NCBI RefSeq assembly: GCF_023715345.1
Contig: NZ_JAMBNY010000003.1
Coordinates: 1 to 64,000 of the forward strand
Length of the DNA stretch: 64,000 nt
Origin: Paenibacillus camelliae
Lineage (GTDB): Bacteria > Bacillota > Bacilli > Paenibacillales > Paenibacillaceae
Direction: 5' to 3'
Part shown: one piece after another, positions 18,540 through 27,090 of the stretch
Numbering within the stretch: the stretch's first letter is position 1
How the letters are laid out: every line of letters begins with the position of its first letter
Program-made: the position numbers and the translations under genes
Notes under the pieces: model-generated
Seen by the model: the letters and a program-made list of their open reading frames with translations, nothing else
What the model was told of the DNA's origin: nothing
Database searches by the model: none

Positions 18540-19604
18540 CTATTGATTGGAGATTCCTTGTTCCTTCTCCCACTTTGCAACTTCCTCACGAACGATAGGA
18601 GCGACAACCTTACCATACAGCTCAATGCCATGCATCACTTGATCATGTGGCATGGTGCCGAGCGGCATATGCAGCATAAAGCGTGTGATGCCTACATGCT
18701 TACGTAAATTTATAATCTTTTGCGCGACATATTCAGGATCACCAACATATAGAGCGCCCTCGACTCCACGCATATAATCATAGGTTTGACGGTTATACGG
18801 ACTCCAGCCGCGTTCCTTACCGAGCTGATTCATAACCGCTGCAGTAGATGGATAGAACTGCTCTGCAGCAAGCTCCGTCGTATCAGCTATAAACCCGTGA
18901 GAATGAGAGGCTACAGGCAGCTTGTCTGCATCGTGACCACTGCGCTTAGCTGCACGCTTGTACAGCTCCACAAGCGGGGCAAAATGATATGGACTACCTC
19001 CAATGATAGCAAGCACTAGCGGCAAGCCGAGTATGCCTGCACGTGCAACCGATTGTTGATTACCGCCACTGCCAATCCAGACAGGTAGCGGATCCTGCAC
19101 AGGACGCGGATAGACGCCACGACCTTTAATGCTTGGTCGGTGGTTACCTTCCCAATGTACAATCTCATCCTTCGTAAGCTTTATTAGCAGCTCTAGCTTC
19201 TCATCAAACAGCTCATCATAATCCGATAAATCATATCCGAACAGCGGAAATGACTCAATAAAGGAGCCTCTTCCCGCCATAATTTCTGCGCGTCCATTCG
19301 AGATCGCATCAACCGTTGCAAACTGCTGATAGACACGAACAGGATCATCACTAGAAAGCACAGTGACAGCACTCGTTAAACGTATATTTTTAGTCCTTGC
19401 AGCTGCTGCTGCCAGTATCGTAGCTGGGCTGGAAGCTGCATAATCGCTGCGATGATGCTCTCCTACGCCATACACATCAAGTCCAACCTGATCGGCAAGG
19501 ACAATTTCCTCTACTACTTGACGAATGCGCTCAGCATGAGAGATAAGCTCTCCAGTTTGCGGATCTGGGTTCGTCTCGACAAACGTTGATATTCCAAGTT
19601 CCAT
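18540..19604 (-). CDS. LLM-class flavin-dependent oxidoreductase
   Basis: 354-residue bacterial luciferase-like monooxygenase of the family that uses reduced flavin. Recognisable parts are the N-terminal strand LGISTFVE, GVGEHHRSDYAASSPATIL (~46-64), the TSAVTVLSSDDPVRVYQQFA stretch (~77-96), AEIMAGRGSFIESFPLFGYD, and PVWIGSGGNQQSV. The ATG is preceded by TAGGAGTG. It is transcribed alone, convergent with the GNAT gene. The substrate cannot be assigned. Confidence 0.9.
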   Translation of the reverse strand: MELGISTFVETNPDPQTGELISHAERIRQVVEEIVLADQVGLDVYGVGEHHRSDYAASSPATILAAAAARTKNIRLTSAVTVLSSDDPVRVYQQFATVDAISNGRAEIMAGRGSFIESFPLFGYDLSDYDELFDEKLELLIKLTKDEIVHWEGNHRPSIKGRGVYPRPVQDPLPVWIGSGGNQQSVARAGILGLPLVLAIIGGSPYHFAPLVELYKRAAKRSGHDADKLPVASHSHGFIADTTELAAEQFYPSTAAVMNQLGKERGWSPYNRQTYDYMRGVEGALYVGDPEYVAQKIINLRKHVGITRFMLHMPLGTMPHDQVMHGIELYGKVVAPIVREEVAKWEKEQGISNQ

Positions 19605-19860
19605 AAGATCACTCCTAACTTTTCGCTCGCTGGCATTGAAAAATCACTCTAAATTAGCCTGCCCAATAATTGTGAAAGCTCTACGCTTATTATGACCTTT
19701 TTTCTTTTCTTCTTCAAGTTACTTTACTTTTTATTGTAGTGATTGTTGGTGCATGCAACATTTTCTAGTAATAAGCGTCAGACAGTATATACTAGCGCTG
19801 TATCCCGTAATGTGTATATGTTAAGTAGCTCTGCTGTGAGCTGATCCAGGAGGTAAAGTA

Positions 19861-20421
19861 ATGAGAAAAATAGTAACGTCATTTCTTTTAGCATGCTGTC
19901 TTGCTAGCGCTTATCTAATATATGACGGTTCCTCGCCAGAACAATTCGTGAGTTACCAACCATTAGAACAAGAACATAGCATGAACGCTCCTACAACAGA
20001 GAAAGAAATACTCTACACCGCTCCTCAATCATTAGATCAGTCTTTAATAACGGTAAATCATCTTTTAGAGCAATATGAAGATGCTTATGGTGGTGTCATA
20101 TTAGAAGGGAATTATATCGTTGTTCATACGGTAGGGGAACAGCAGAAGCTAAGTAACGAGCTTTCTGAGCTAAGCAAGTCTGACAACATCTTATTAAGGC
20201 CTGTTCAGTATTCAATAAAACAGCTAAATCAGGCTCAACAAAGGATAAGGAGCGAAGCCTCTATTGCTGCGTCCTATATAGATATTGAGGCCAATCAAGT
20301 CGTCGTAATGCTTAACGAACTTACTGAAGAAAACATACAAACAATAATCGATCTATTACCGAATGAGCAGATGGTAGCTTTTGTAGAAGGAGAGATCACT
20401 TTACACGATCAAGCTGCTTAA
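19861..20421 (+). CDS. Exported or membrane-anchored protein of unknown function
   Basis: 186 residues, preceded by CAGGAGGTAAAGTA and an ATG. Residues 4-20 are hydrophobic (LLACCLASAYLIY), either an uncleaved anchor or a short lipoprotein-like signal with Cys12/Cys13. The rest is soluble. A C-terminal stretch (~120-170: repeated Gln-rich helix, then AASYIDIEANQVVVMLNELT) resembles in pattern the pro-region of secreted streptogrisin-type serine proteases, but no protease domain follows. I do not recognise the family with confidence. It is a single gene ending in a terminator. Confidence 0.75.
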   Translation: MRKIVTSFLLACCLASAYLIYDGSSPEQFVSYQPLEQEHSMNAPTTEKEILYTAPQSLDQSLITVNHLLEQYEDAYGGVILEGNYIVVHTVGEQQKLSNELSELSKSDNILLRPVQYSIKQLNQAQQRIRSEASIAASYIDIEANQVVVMLNELTEENIQTIIDLLPNEQMVAFVEGEITLHDQAA

Positions 20422-20453
20422 TAAGCGATCTAATGCATTATGTTTATAAAAAA

Positions 20454-20490
20454 ATGGAGCTAGGCAGTAGCCTTAGCTCCATCTTTATAT
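20454..20490 (+). terminator. Rho-independent terminator
   Basis: Stem ATGGAGCTA / TAGCTCCAT with an inner GGC/GCC pairing, followed by CTTTATAT. It ends the unknown exported-protein gene. Confidence 0.75.
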
Positions 20491-20561
20491 ATTCTGCGTC
20501 TCCACTCACTATAGCGTGTAATGGAAAGGCTCATTAACAATGTCGCGCAATTAAATATTAA

Positions 20562-22124
20562 CTATACTTTTGCTTTTATTGTTTTGTTCGCTACAAGCGT
20601 TATCGAGAACGCCACCAGTAGGGAAGCAAGCATTGCAACTACAAATCCTATCGGATTATCACTTAGATAAGGTGCAGCGAACGATGGTACGTAGGCTGTT
20701 CCACGCACAGCGAACAATCCGACAAGTCCGCCTCCGATGCCCGATGCGATAATCGCCCCGGCGAATACAAGCTTATTAGAGAACATAAACGGATATGCCG
20801 CTTCGACGAAGGTTCCAAAGCCCATATTGATTAAAAATCCTGGTGTTGCAACAGCTGCCTCGCCTTTATCACGTGGCCCTACAATGTTTGCAAGTGTAAT
20901 GCCCGCGGACACCATAACGAGTCCAACCATATCCACCGCACCAAGGAAGCTGTTTCCTGTATGCTCCATCTCCAGAAGGACAATCGGCAGTATCGCCGCA
21001 TGATACACCCCAGCAATAATCGCAGGCCAGATGAGCAAGCCACCAATAATTCCCGCAAGTATCGGATTGAAGTCAATCATTGCACTAATCAGCTGTTTTA
21101 CCCACTCGCCTAGCTGAAGGGCAATCGGCGACACGAGAAAATACATTAACAAGCCCGCAACAAGACCAGCCAACCCGCCAGCTACAATATTAACGGTTGT
21201 CATTGGAAAGCGCCATTGAACACATAGAATGAATAAATAATGCACGAGTATACCAGCCAATATTCCGCCGATCATGCCGCCAATAATACCGCCATCCGTG
21301 GACAGCACACCTGCGATGACGCCCGCTACGATGGATACTTCATCTAGCTCCGCCACTTGCTTTGCAGCGACTACTGCAATGAGCACGGGCAATGCACCAA
21401 CTATAATATCAAATACGCTTGAAAGCGATGCTAATGCAGGAATTTTACCAAGCGCCAGTACAATGGCCATCGCAATAAAACCTGGCAGCGATGCCTGCAT
21501 AATGCCTTTAAAGTTAATTCTTCGCCATATACTTATTGAGCCTACCGCATTAGCCTCCGCTGCAGACTGCGTGCCTATAACAGGCATATACTTAATCTTC
21601 CAATGCTTGCATAGCGCGGTAACAAAGGACACTGCACGTGTGCGATTTGTCGTTCCAGTCGTGCCGGAAGTCGCAATGACATTGGCTCCCTTGGAGCTGA
21701 TCTGTGCCATTGATGTCCCGCCAGTCCCTACAATCGGAATTCCTTTAGCTGCAGCTGCGGCAATTGAGGCGGCATTCACTCCTGTAGGATCACCACTCAT
21801 TACGATGATGCCATCTACCTCACCCTGCTCTATTCTAGTAGCCAGCTGCTCATCTTCCCGCTTCGCAAGCTGATTAATATCCGCAAGAGTCAAGGTCTCT
21901 CCTTGAACGACTACCTGCTGCACAGGATCCCAGCTATATAAGGAAGCACCTGTTTTATCTTTGGCAATATCCATCGATTCTTCAGCTGCAATAAACTGAA
22001 TAGCTGTGATGTCCAGCTGCGCACTGCCACACTGCGCTATAATTTCACCTAATAGCTTGTCTGGCTGTCGTCCGCCTAGATTAAATAAATTACCGCCACT
22101 ACTGCCGATAATAGCAACTTTCAT
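20562..22124 (-). CDS. PTS EIIC-like permease with unusual N-terminal domain
   Basis: 520 residues from the ATG at 22124, which has AAGGAG seven bases upstream; a longer reading to 22175 has no ribosome site. Residues 1-~205 form a soluble Gly-rich domain with repeated Rossmann-like strands (MKVAIIGSSGGNLFNLGG, VDGIIVMSGDPTG, GIPIVGTGGTSMAQISSKG, ATSGTTGTTNRTRA). Residues ~215-520 carry about nine or ten membrane helices resembling fructose-type or PTS_EIIC_2 permeases (the GGLLIWPAIIAGVYHAAILP region). I find no EIIA His or EIIB Cys phosphorylation motif, and no PTS partner gene is adjacent. The LysR gene lies upstream on the same strand. Substrate and energy coupling are unknown. Confidence 0.8.
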   Translation of the reverse strand: MKVAIIGSSGGNLFNLGGRQPDKLLGEIIAQCGSAQLDITAIQFIAAEESMDIAKDKTGASLYSWDPVQQVVVQGETLTLADINQLAKREDEQLATRIEQGEVDGIIVMSGDPTGVNAASIAAAAAKGIPIVGTGGTSMAQISSKGANVIATSGTTGTTNRTRAVSFVTALCKHWKIKYMPVIGTQSAAEANAVGSISIWRRINFKGIMQASLPGFIAMAIVLALGKIPALASLSSVFDIIVGALPVLIAVVAAKQVAELDEVSIVAGVIAGVLSTDGGIIGGMIGGILAGILVHYLFILCVQWRFPMTTVNIVAGGLAGLVAGLLMYFLVSPIALQLGEWVKQLISAMIDFNPILAGIIGGLLIWPAIIAGVYHAAILPIVLLEMEHTGNSFLGAVDMVGLVMVSAGITLANIVGPRDKGEAAVATPGFLINMGFGTFVEAAYPFMFSNKLVFAGAIIASGIGGGLVGLFAVRGTAYVPSFAAPYLSDNPIGFVVAMLASLLVAFSITLVANKTIKAKV

Positions 22125-22248
22125 CTCTACACTCCTTATCTTATGCTGTCTAATCGCTTTACCGTAGTAATGCATTACCTAATTATAAGGACAAATAAGC
22201 ACACTTTACAATAACTATTTCTTTGTAGACGTACGTTTTCTATTAAAG

Positions 22249-23136
22249 TTAAGCATCATCCCGTGGCGAGTTTTCAGCTAATTGCTCTGCATGCAGCTTA
22301 ATTTCTTCAATAAAGTGCGCAAGAGTACGCGTAATGTAAGCATCCTTGCGCCATATAAAGATTGTCGTTATGTTGCAATAAGGCTCAGGCAGCTGATGCT
22401 CATCGACAATTTCCTGCGAGACGAGATTGGTCACGGACGATTTTGGGATGACGGTTACGCCAATCCCCGCAGATACGCTGCCGATAATCGTTCCAAACGT
22501 ACCAAACTCCATTATTTTTCGTGGAATAATCCCCTCCACCTTCATCCAGCTCTCAAGTCGGCCACGATACCCGCAGCCTTTATGATATAGCAAGAAAGGA
22601 GTCGTCGTAAGCTGATCCATCGTAAAGCTGTCACGCTTAGAGACAAGCACAAGGTTTTCCTCTACGACCGGAAGCTGCTCAACATTAGGGTGGCGAATCG
22701 GTCCCGTAACAAAGGCTCCATCCAGCTTCATATCTAGGACATCCTGTATGAGCTGATCGGTCACGCCCGCCATAAGTGAAACCTCTACATTCGGATAAGC
22801 ATCATTAAAGGAGGATAATATGCCCGGCAATGCATTAACCGTCTCTACTATCCCAATTTTCAGCATCCCTGATACATCTGCATGATCCTGAAAGCTTTGC
22901 TTTAGCTCCTCAACCTTTGATGTGATTTCCTTCGCATACTCCAATAATCGCTCGCCCTCTGAATTGAGTACTACACCTCGTTTATGCCTGCTGAACAGCG
23001 GTGTATGCAGCTCCTTTTCTAACCGTTTGATACGAGCAGTAACGTTGGACTGTACGTAGTTAAGCTCGGCTGCTGCCTTACTGATACTGCCACATTCCGC
23101 TACCTTTTGAAAAATTACAAGATCATTTAGCTCCAT
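22249..23136 (-). CDS. LysR-family transcriptional regulator
   Basis: 295 residues from the ATG at 23136, with GAGGTG six bases upstream; an in-frame GTG three codons earlier overlaps that site. The N-terminal winged helix-turn-helix is typical (VAECGSISKAAAELNYVQSN, residues ~11-30), followed by the effector domain (LKIGIVETVNALPGIL). It is divergent from an EamA transporter across 166 bp containing two dyads, so it probably controls that transporter and itself. The PTS-like gene lies 124 bp downstream on the same strand and could also be a target. Confidence 0.93.
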   Translation of the reverse strand: MELNDLVIFQKVAECGSISKAAAELNYVQSNVTARIKRLEKELHTPLFSRHKRGVVLNSEGERLLEYAKEITSKVEELKQSFQDHADVSGMLKIGIVETVNALPGILSSFNDAYPNVEVSLMAGVTDQLIQDVLDMKLDGAFVTGPIRHPNVEQLPVVEENLVLVSKRDSFTMDQLTTTPFLLYHKGCGYRGRLESWMKVEGIIPRKIMEFGTFGTIIGSVSAGIGVTVIPKSSVTNLVSQEIVDEHQLPEPYCNITTIFIWRKDAYITRTLAHFIEEIKLHAEQLAENSPRDDA

Positions 23137-23183
23137 CCTATTCACCTCTGTCCGTTAATTTTGTCAATGTGTTTTATCATTAT

Positions 23184-23198
23184 ATCACTTTTAGTGAT
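23184..23198. promoter_or_regulatory. Candidate LysR-binding dyad
   Basis: ATCACTTTTAGTGAT has perfect 6-bp arms around TTT and lies 48 bp upstream of the lysR start, near the expected autoregulatory position. It also fits the T-N11-A pattern of LysR sites. Confidence 0.45.
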
Positions 23199-23220
23199 GG
23201 ATAAATTGATTTTCAATCAT

Positions 23221-23249
23221 TTTACATGTTTATTATAACGTAATATGAT
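23221..23249 (+). promoter_or_regulatory. Sigma-A promoter for the EamA transporter gene
   Basis: TTTACA-N17-TATGAT, ending 54 bp before the GTG at 23303. Arms TTACATG (23222-23228) and CATGTAA (starting at 23251) flank the promoter and may also be part of regulator recognition. Confidence 0.65.
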
Positions 23250-23302
23250 CATGTAAGAGAGCTACATACGATAAAAATATAAATCGATAGGGTGGAGAGT
23301 CA

Positions 23303-24283
23303 GTGAATAAGAAAGTTTTGATTGGAGCGTTTCTATGTTTAGTTGCAAGTATGTCCTGGGGAGCGATGTTCCCTGTCGCGCATGTTGCATTAATGCATAT
23401 TGATCCGTTCTACTTCTCATTTATTCGTTATCTTATTGTAGGTATTATATTATCTGTCATATTGTTCATTAAGGAAGGCAAGCAGGCATTTCGCCTTGAA
23501 GGTAAAGGATTGTCATTACTGTTTTATGGTTCGATGGCATTCGTCGTTTATAATATGTTTATCTTTTTTGGACAGCAGCAAATGGGGAAAGCTGGTACGA
23601 TTATCGCCTCCATCATGGAAGTGCTTATGCCGATGATCTCTATTATTCTAATCTGGGTAACCACTCGTAAAAAACCAGGAGCTGCTACACTGCGTAATGT
23701 ACTCATCGCATTTATAGGAGCCGTTCTCGTCATCACTCGTGGTGATCTAAGCTTTTTCGCAATGAACAGTTCTCAGCTTATGCCGCTATTATTCATGCTC
23801 ATTGGAGTAACTGGATGGGTTGTCTATTCGTTAGGCGGCTCCCGCTTTAAGGAATGGTCCATTCTTCGTTATTCAACGTTAACCTGCTTGATCGGAAACG
23901 CCGCTGCATTGCTCATCGTTACAACAGGAACGATGGCTGGATGGCTACAGGTGCCTACTATGGAGACACTATTTACGATTAAATATGAAATGGCATTTAT
24001 GAGCTTGCTTCCAGGGCTAGTCGCGCTGCTTAGCTGGAATAAAGGCTTGCAGATGCTCTCATCTACTCATGGCCTTCTGTTCATTAACTTTGTCCCAATT
24101 ACAACCTTTGTTATTATCGCGATTCAGGGGTATAGCATCAATGCATTTGAAATCGTTGGTACATTGCTTATTATTGCTGCGATTGCTCGTAATACATTGA
24201 ATCAAGGCAGTAGTACTGGGAAGAAACAGCTGCCTATTAAGCTGACAAAAGCGTTGCGTACGCTCACGTCAAAGCTACACTAA
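23303..24283 (+). CDS. EamA/DMT-family transporter
   Basis: 326-residue membrane protein with ten predicted helices in two EamA halves (SWGAMFPVAHVAL near 19-31; the MEVLMPMISIILIW region near 105; a second half after ~165). The GTG start has GGTGGAG upstream. Members of this superfamily export metabolites such as amino acids or purines; the substrate cannot be read here. The divergent LysR gene suggests effector-inducible export. A strong terminator follows. Confidence 0.9.
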   Translation: MNKKVLIGAFLCLVASMSWGAMFPVAHVALMHIDPFYFSFIRYLIVGIILSVILFIKEGKQAFRLEGKGLSLLFYGSMAFVVYNMFIFFGQQQMGKAGTIIASIMEVLMPMISIILIWVTTRKKPGAATLRNVLIAFIGAVLVITRGDLSFFAMNSSQLMPLLFMLIGVTGWVVYSLGGSRFKEWSILRYSTLTCLIGNAAALLIVTTGTMAGWLQVPTMETLFTIKYEMAFMSLLPGLVALLSWNKGLQMLSSTHGLLFINFVPITTFVIIAIQGYSINAFEIVGTLLIIAAIARNTLNQGSSTGKKQLPIKLTKALRTLTSKLH

Positions 24284-24307
24284 CCACAAAGCACCTATCA
24301 CCAATAA

Positions 24308-24365
24308 GCCTTTCAGACATCGGATAAGTAAGCTCTGCTTGCTCCGATATGCTGAAAGGCTTTTT
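24308..24365 (+). terminator. Terminator after the EamA gene
   Basis: GCCTTTCAG (24308-24316) pairs with CTGAAAGGC (24352-24360), with further pairing inside (ATCGGA/TCCGAT), followed directly by TTTTT. Confidence 0.85.
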
Positions 24366-24383
24366 AGTTGGCGTCAAGGATAA

Positions 24384-24436
24384 AACAAAAAAATCATTTT
24401 CTTCTCGTCCTGCTTGAGAACGAATAGAAAATGATT
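24384..24436 (-). terminator. Terminator after greA
   Basis: On the minus strand AGAAAATGATT pairs with AATCATTTTCT (11 bp) and is followed by a T-rich run (24384-24391 read in complement). It lies 17 bp beyond the greA stop. Confidence 0.82.
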
Positions 24437-24452
24437 ATGTACGCGACATACG

Positions 24453-24920
24453 TTATTTTATTTCCAACAATTTATAAGTAATTATACCAACAGGAGCTTC
24501 TACTTGTATAACATCATTGACCTTCTTGCCGATTAGACTTTTACCAAGCGGGCTTTCGAAGGAAATTTTATTGTTCGCTACGTCAGCTTCTGCTTGTCCG
24601 ACAATGGTGTATTCCACATTCTCATCGAATTCTTCATCATATAATACTACAGTTGCACCAATGGTTACGTCCGTAGCCTGCTCTGATTTTACAATTTTCG
24701 CCCTGCGCAGCATACCTTCAAGCTGTTTAATTCTCGTTTCCATATGTGCCTGATCATCTTTAGCTGCATGGTATTCACTGTTTTCTCTTAGATCGCCGTA
24801 GCTAATCGCTAGCTTCAGACGCTCTGCAATATCGCGGCGTTTCGGCCCCTTTAACTCCTCAACCTCTTCAACTAACTTATCATAGCCCTCTTGCGTTAGT
24901 ATAACTTGTTCCTTATTCAT
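24453..24920 (-). CDS. greA: Transcription elongation factor GreA
   Basis: 155-residue factor that rescues backtracked RNA polymerase by stimulating transcript cleavage. The start at 24920 (MNKEQVILTQEGYDKL) has AAAGGAG nine bases upstream; a reading that begins at 24989 is not supported by a ribosome site. The N-terminal coiled coil has the acidic tip (YGDLRENSEYHAAKD, ~44-58), and the C-terminal FKBP-like domain ends with SPLGKSLIGKKVNDVI and ITYKLLEIK. It is a single gene with its own terminator. Confidence 0.97.
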   Translation of the reverse strand: MNKEQVILTQEGYDKLVEEVEELKGPKRRDIAERLKLAISYGDLRENSEYHAAKDDQAHMETRIKQLEGMLRRAKIVKSEQATDVTIGATVVLYDEEFDENVEYTIVGQAEADVANNKISFESPLGKSLIGKKVNDVIQVEAPVGIITYKLLEIK

Positions 24921-25131
24921 CACGCACACTCCTTTATTACAGCTGTCGTGCAAAGCTGTTGACGACTCCATATTGCAGTCTGCAGTCATTTGACTTCACT
25001 ATTGCACCGCTAACGTTCTGCTGTCTATTCATTACATATGCATACGTCATAGTATACTCAGACGAGCATTATTTCATTATACGATAGCGAAAATTGATTT
25101 ATGCACTATCGATCTAAACGGCCTTTCAGGA

Positions 25132-25166
25132 ATAAAAAAGCTGCATAGCCAACGACTATACAGCTT
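25132..25166 (-). terminator. Terminator after fbaA
   Basis: Arms AAGCTGTATAG and CTATGCAGCTT on the minus strand pair with one wobble/mismatch around TCGTTGG, and a TTTTTTATT tract follows. The hairpin starts 17 bp after the aldolase stop. Confidence 0.85.
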
Positions 25167-25182
25167 GTACAACCCATGGAGC

Positions 25183-26043
25183 TTATTGAGCTTTGTTAGA
25201 AGAACCGAATTCACGGATTTTGCCGATAACAGTAGCTTTAATCGCATCACGACCAGGAACAATATATTTACGAGGATCGTAAGCTTCACTATCGTTAGCA
25301 AGAACTTCGCGAACTTTTGCAGTGAACGCCATTTGGTTTTCTGTGTTCACGTTAATTTTAGATGTACCACGAGCAATCGCTTTTTGGATATGCTCTGTAG
25401 GGATACCTGTACCACCATGAAGAACTAGAGGCATATTTGTAAGCTTACAGATTTCCTCCATCTCGTCAAAGCCAAGGTTAGGCTCGCCTTTGTAAGGACC
25501 ATGTACAGAGCCTAGAGCTGGAGCCAATGTGTCGATACCTGTACGTTTTACAAGCTCAAGACACTCTTGAGGGTCAGCATAGATAACGCCATCAGCGATA
25601 ACATCGTCTTCTTGGCCGCCTACAGTTCCTAGCTCAGCTTCTACAGAAACACCTTTGCTATGTGCATATTCAACAACTTTTTTAGTTGTTTCAACGTTTT
25701 CTTCGAACGGATGATGGGAAGCATCGATCATAACAGATGTAAAACCAGCATCGATCGCAGCTTTACATTTTTCAAAGCTGGAGCCATGGTCAAGGTGAGT
25801 AGCAACAGGAACAGTAATGTTCATTTCTTCAATAAGTGCAGCAACCATAGCTGTTACAACTTTAAATCCGCCCATGTGACGAGCAGCACCTTCAGAAACA
25901 CCTAGAATAACTGGGGAGTTTTCTTCTTGTGCAGCAGCTAGAATAGCTTGAGTCCACTCCAAGTTGTTAATGTTGAACTGACCGACAGCATAGCCTTCTT
26001 TAAGCGCTTTGTTTAACATGTCTTTCATTGAAACTAATGCCAT
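25183..26043 (-). CDS. fbaA: Fructose-bisphosphate aldolase, class II
   Basis: Zinc-dependent aldolase of glycolysis and gluconeogenesis that cleaves fructose 1,6-bisphosphate. I chose the ATG at 26043 ([20 protein letters not shown]), preceded by TAGGAGGAATTATA; the longer frame to 26133 has no ribosome site. The 286 residues include HLDHGSS with Asp85 and metal ligand His86, the second metal motif [16 protein letters not shown], and the [10 protein letters not shown] phosphate-binding region. Length fits the Bacillus FbaA group. A promoter is visible at 26172-26200. Confidence 0.97.
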   Translation of the reverse strand: MALVSMKDMLNKALKEGYAVGQFNINNLEWTQAILAAAQEENSPVILGVSEGAARHMGGFKVVTAMVAALIEEMNITVPVATHLDHGSSFEKCKAAIDAGFTSVMIDASHHPFEENVETTKKVVEYAHSKGVSVEAELGTVGGQEDDVIADGVIYADPQECLELVKRTGIDTLAPALGSVHGPYKGEPNLGFDEMEEICKLTNMPLVLHGGTGIPTEHIQKAIARGTSKINVNTENQMAFTAKVREVLANDSEAYDPRKYIVPGRDAIKATVIGKIREFGSSNKAQ

Positions 26044-26171
26044 TATAATTCCTCCTAAAACTTTTCGTGTTATCGACTTCCTTACACTTCCATCCACCAT
26101 AGAGGCAGCATAAGAGGCATAAACGAAGATCATTAGTTAATTCATTACGATCCCATTAACTATACCTATTT

Positions 26172-26200
26172 ATCATATCCATTTTGGACTAGAATTACAA
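26172..26200 (-). promoter_or_regulatory. Sigma-A promoter of fbaA
   Basis: On the minus strand TTGTAA-N17-TATGAT, giving a leader of about 120 nt before the ATG at 26043. No riboswitch fold was recognised in that leader. Confidence 0.65.
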
Positions 26201-26235
26201 ATGGTAATCAGGCAATTATAGTCAAAAAACGACGC

Positions 26236-26249
26236 TGTAAGCGATTACT
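26236..26249. promoter_or_regulatory. Candidate CcpA (cre-like) site upstream of fbaA
   Basis: TGTAAGCGATTACT matches the cre consensus TGWAANCGNTNWCA at all but the last position and is nearly symmetric. It lies 36 bp upstream of the fbaA -35 box, the location of an activating rather than repressing site. The rest of the 315-bp gap between fbaA and the SDR gene holds only the fbaA leader and the SDR terminator. Confidence 0.4.
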
Positions 26250-26312
26250 TTTGAAAATATGAAAAAAAAATTTTGACACTCTGCATATTCATCGTCAGAT
26301 TACGATAACAGA

Positions 26313-26348
26313 CAAAAAAAGCATCGCTTTTGTAAGCAAAAGCGATGC
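26313..26348 (-). terminator. Terminator after the SDR gene
   Basis: GCATCGCTTTTG pairs with CAAAAGCGATGC around a short loop on the minus strand, followed by seven T residues. It starts 11 bp after the SDR stop. Confidence 0.9.
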
Positions 26349-26358
26349 CCGATTCATT

Positions 26359-27063
26359 TTATATGTCCATAGCCGCTCCACGGTAATCAATAAAGCTAAA
26401 GCTCGAGTCGACTGTTACTTTTCTCTCCATAATATCAATAATGCTCACCGCACTTTGCTGTGGGGACAACGGGGCAGCTGAGCCTCCCATGTCTGTTCGC
26501 ATCCAACCAGGATGAATACTCCAAACATCTATACCTTTAGCGGAAAGCATGCGATTCAGCTGCTCACTTAGCAGGTTTAATGCGCATTTGGATAGTGAAT
26601 ATGGATAATCTCCTGCGTATGCGTTATGAATACTCCCAGCTTCTGAAGAGATGTTAAGGATTGAGCCATCCTTCGCGTCAAGCAGCTCAAGCATATGCTT
26701 CACGACCCGAATCGGTCCGAATAAATTAACATCAAAGCTTAGCTGCATATCGTTCATATCCAAGTCTTCAATCGCGGTCTGCCGTCCTACGAGCACTGCT
26801 GCACTGTTAATAATGCAGTTCAGTCTCATCCCTTCTTGCTTCAACTGCTCTGCTGCCTTCTCAATAGCCGCTTCATCGCGAACATCGGCTAGCATAATCG
26901 TTATCTGCTGTTCATTCAAGCCCCCCGCTTGCAACGAAGCACTTAGCTGCTCGCTAGCAGCTTCGTTACGGACTAACGCAACGACATGATGGCCGCGGCT
27001 TATAGATTCTGCTGCGAGCTCATAGCCTAACCCGCGATTGGCTCCTGTAATCAATACGTTCAC
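26359..27063 (-). CDS. Short-chain dehydrogenase/reductase
   Basis: 234-residue NAD(P)-dependent oxidoreductase of the classical SDR fold. It shows the cofactor motif TGANRGLG (6-13), the catalytic Ser in NISSEAGS and the YPYSLSK motif (YxxxK). The start is a GTG with AAGGGGTG upstream. It lies 27 bp after the VOC gene, which follows a LacI regulator, so the three may be one operon. The substrate is unknown. Confidence 0.9.
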   Translation of the reverse strand: MNVLITGANRGLGYELAAESISRGHHVVALVRNEAASEQLSASLQAGGLNEQQITIMLADVRDEAAIEKAAEQLKQEGMRLNCIINSAAVLVGRQTAIEDLDMNDMQLSFDVNLFGPIRVVKHMLELLDAKDGSILNISSEAGSIHNAYAGDYPYSLSKCALNLLSEQLNRMLSAKGIDVWSIHPGWMRTDMGGSAAPLSPQQSAVSIIDIMERKVTVDSSFSFIDYRGAAMDI

Positions 27064-27090
27064 CGTATCACCCCTTCAATCACTTCCGTT

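Noticed and set aside
21274..21873. 199-codon plus-strand frame opposite the PTS-like gene
   Set aside because: It mirrors the Gly/Ala-rich membrane protein on the other strand, has no ribosome site and no recognisable motif.
24921..24989. N-terminal extension of GreA by 23 residues
   Set aside because: The extension lacks a ribosome site, while AAAGGAG precedes the internal ATG that matches the usual GreA start.
26044..26133. N-terminal extension of the aldolase by 30 residues
   Set aside because: TAGGAGG stands directly before the ATG at 26043, and the family starts there.
26044..26165. Riboswitch in the fbaA leader
   Set aside because: The 120-nt leader is AT-rich and I recognise no conserved aptamer core or expression-platform hairpin.
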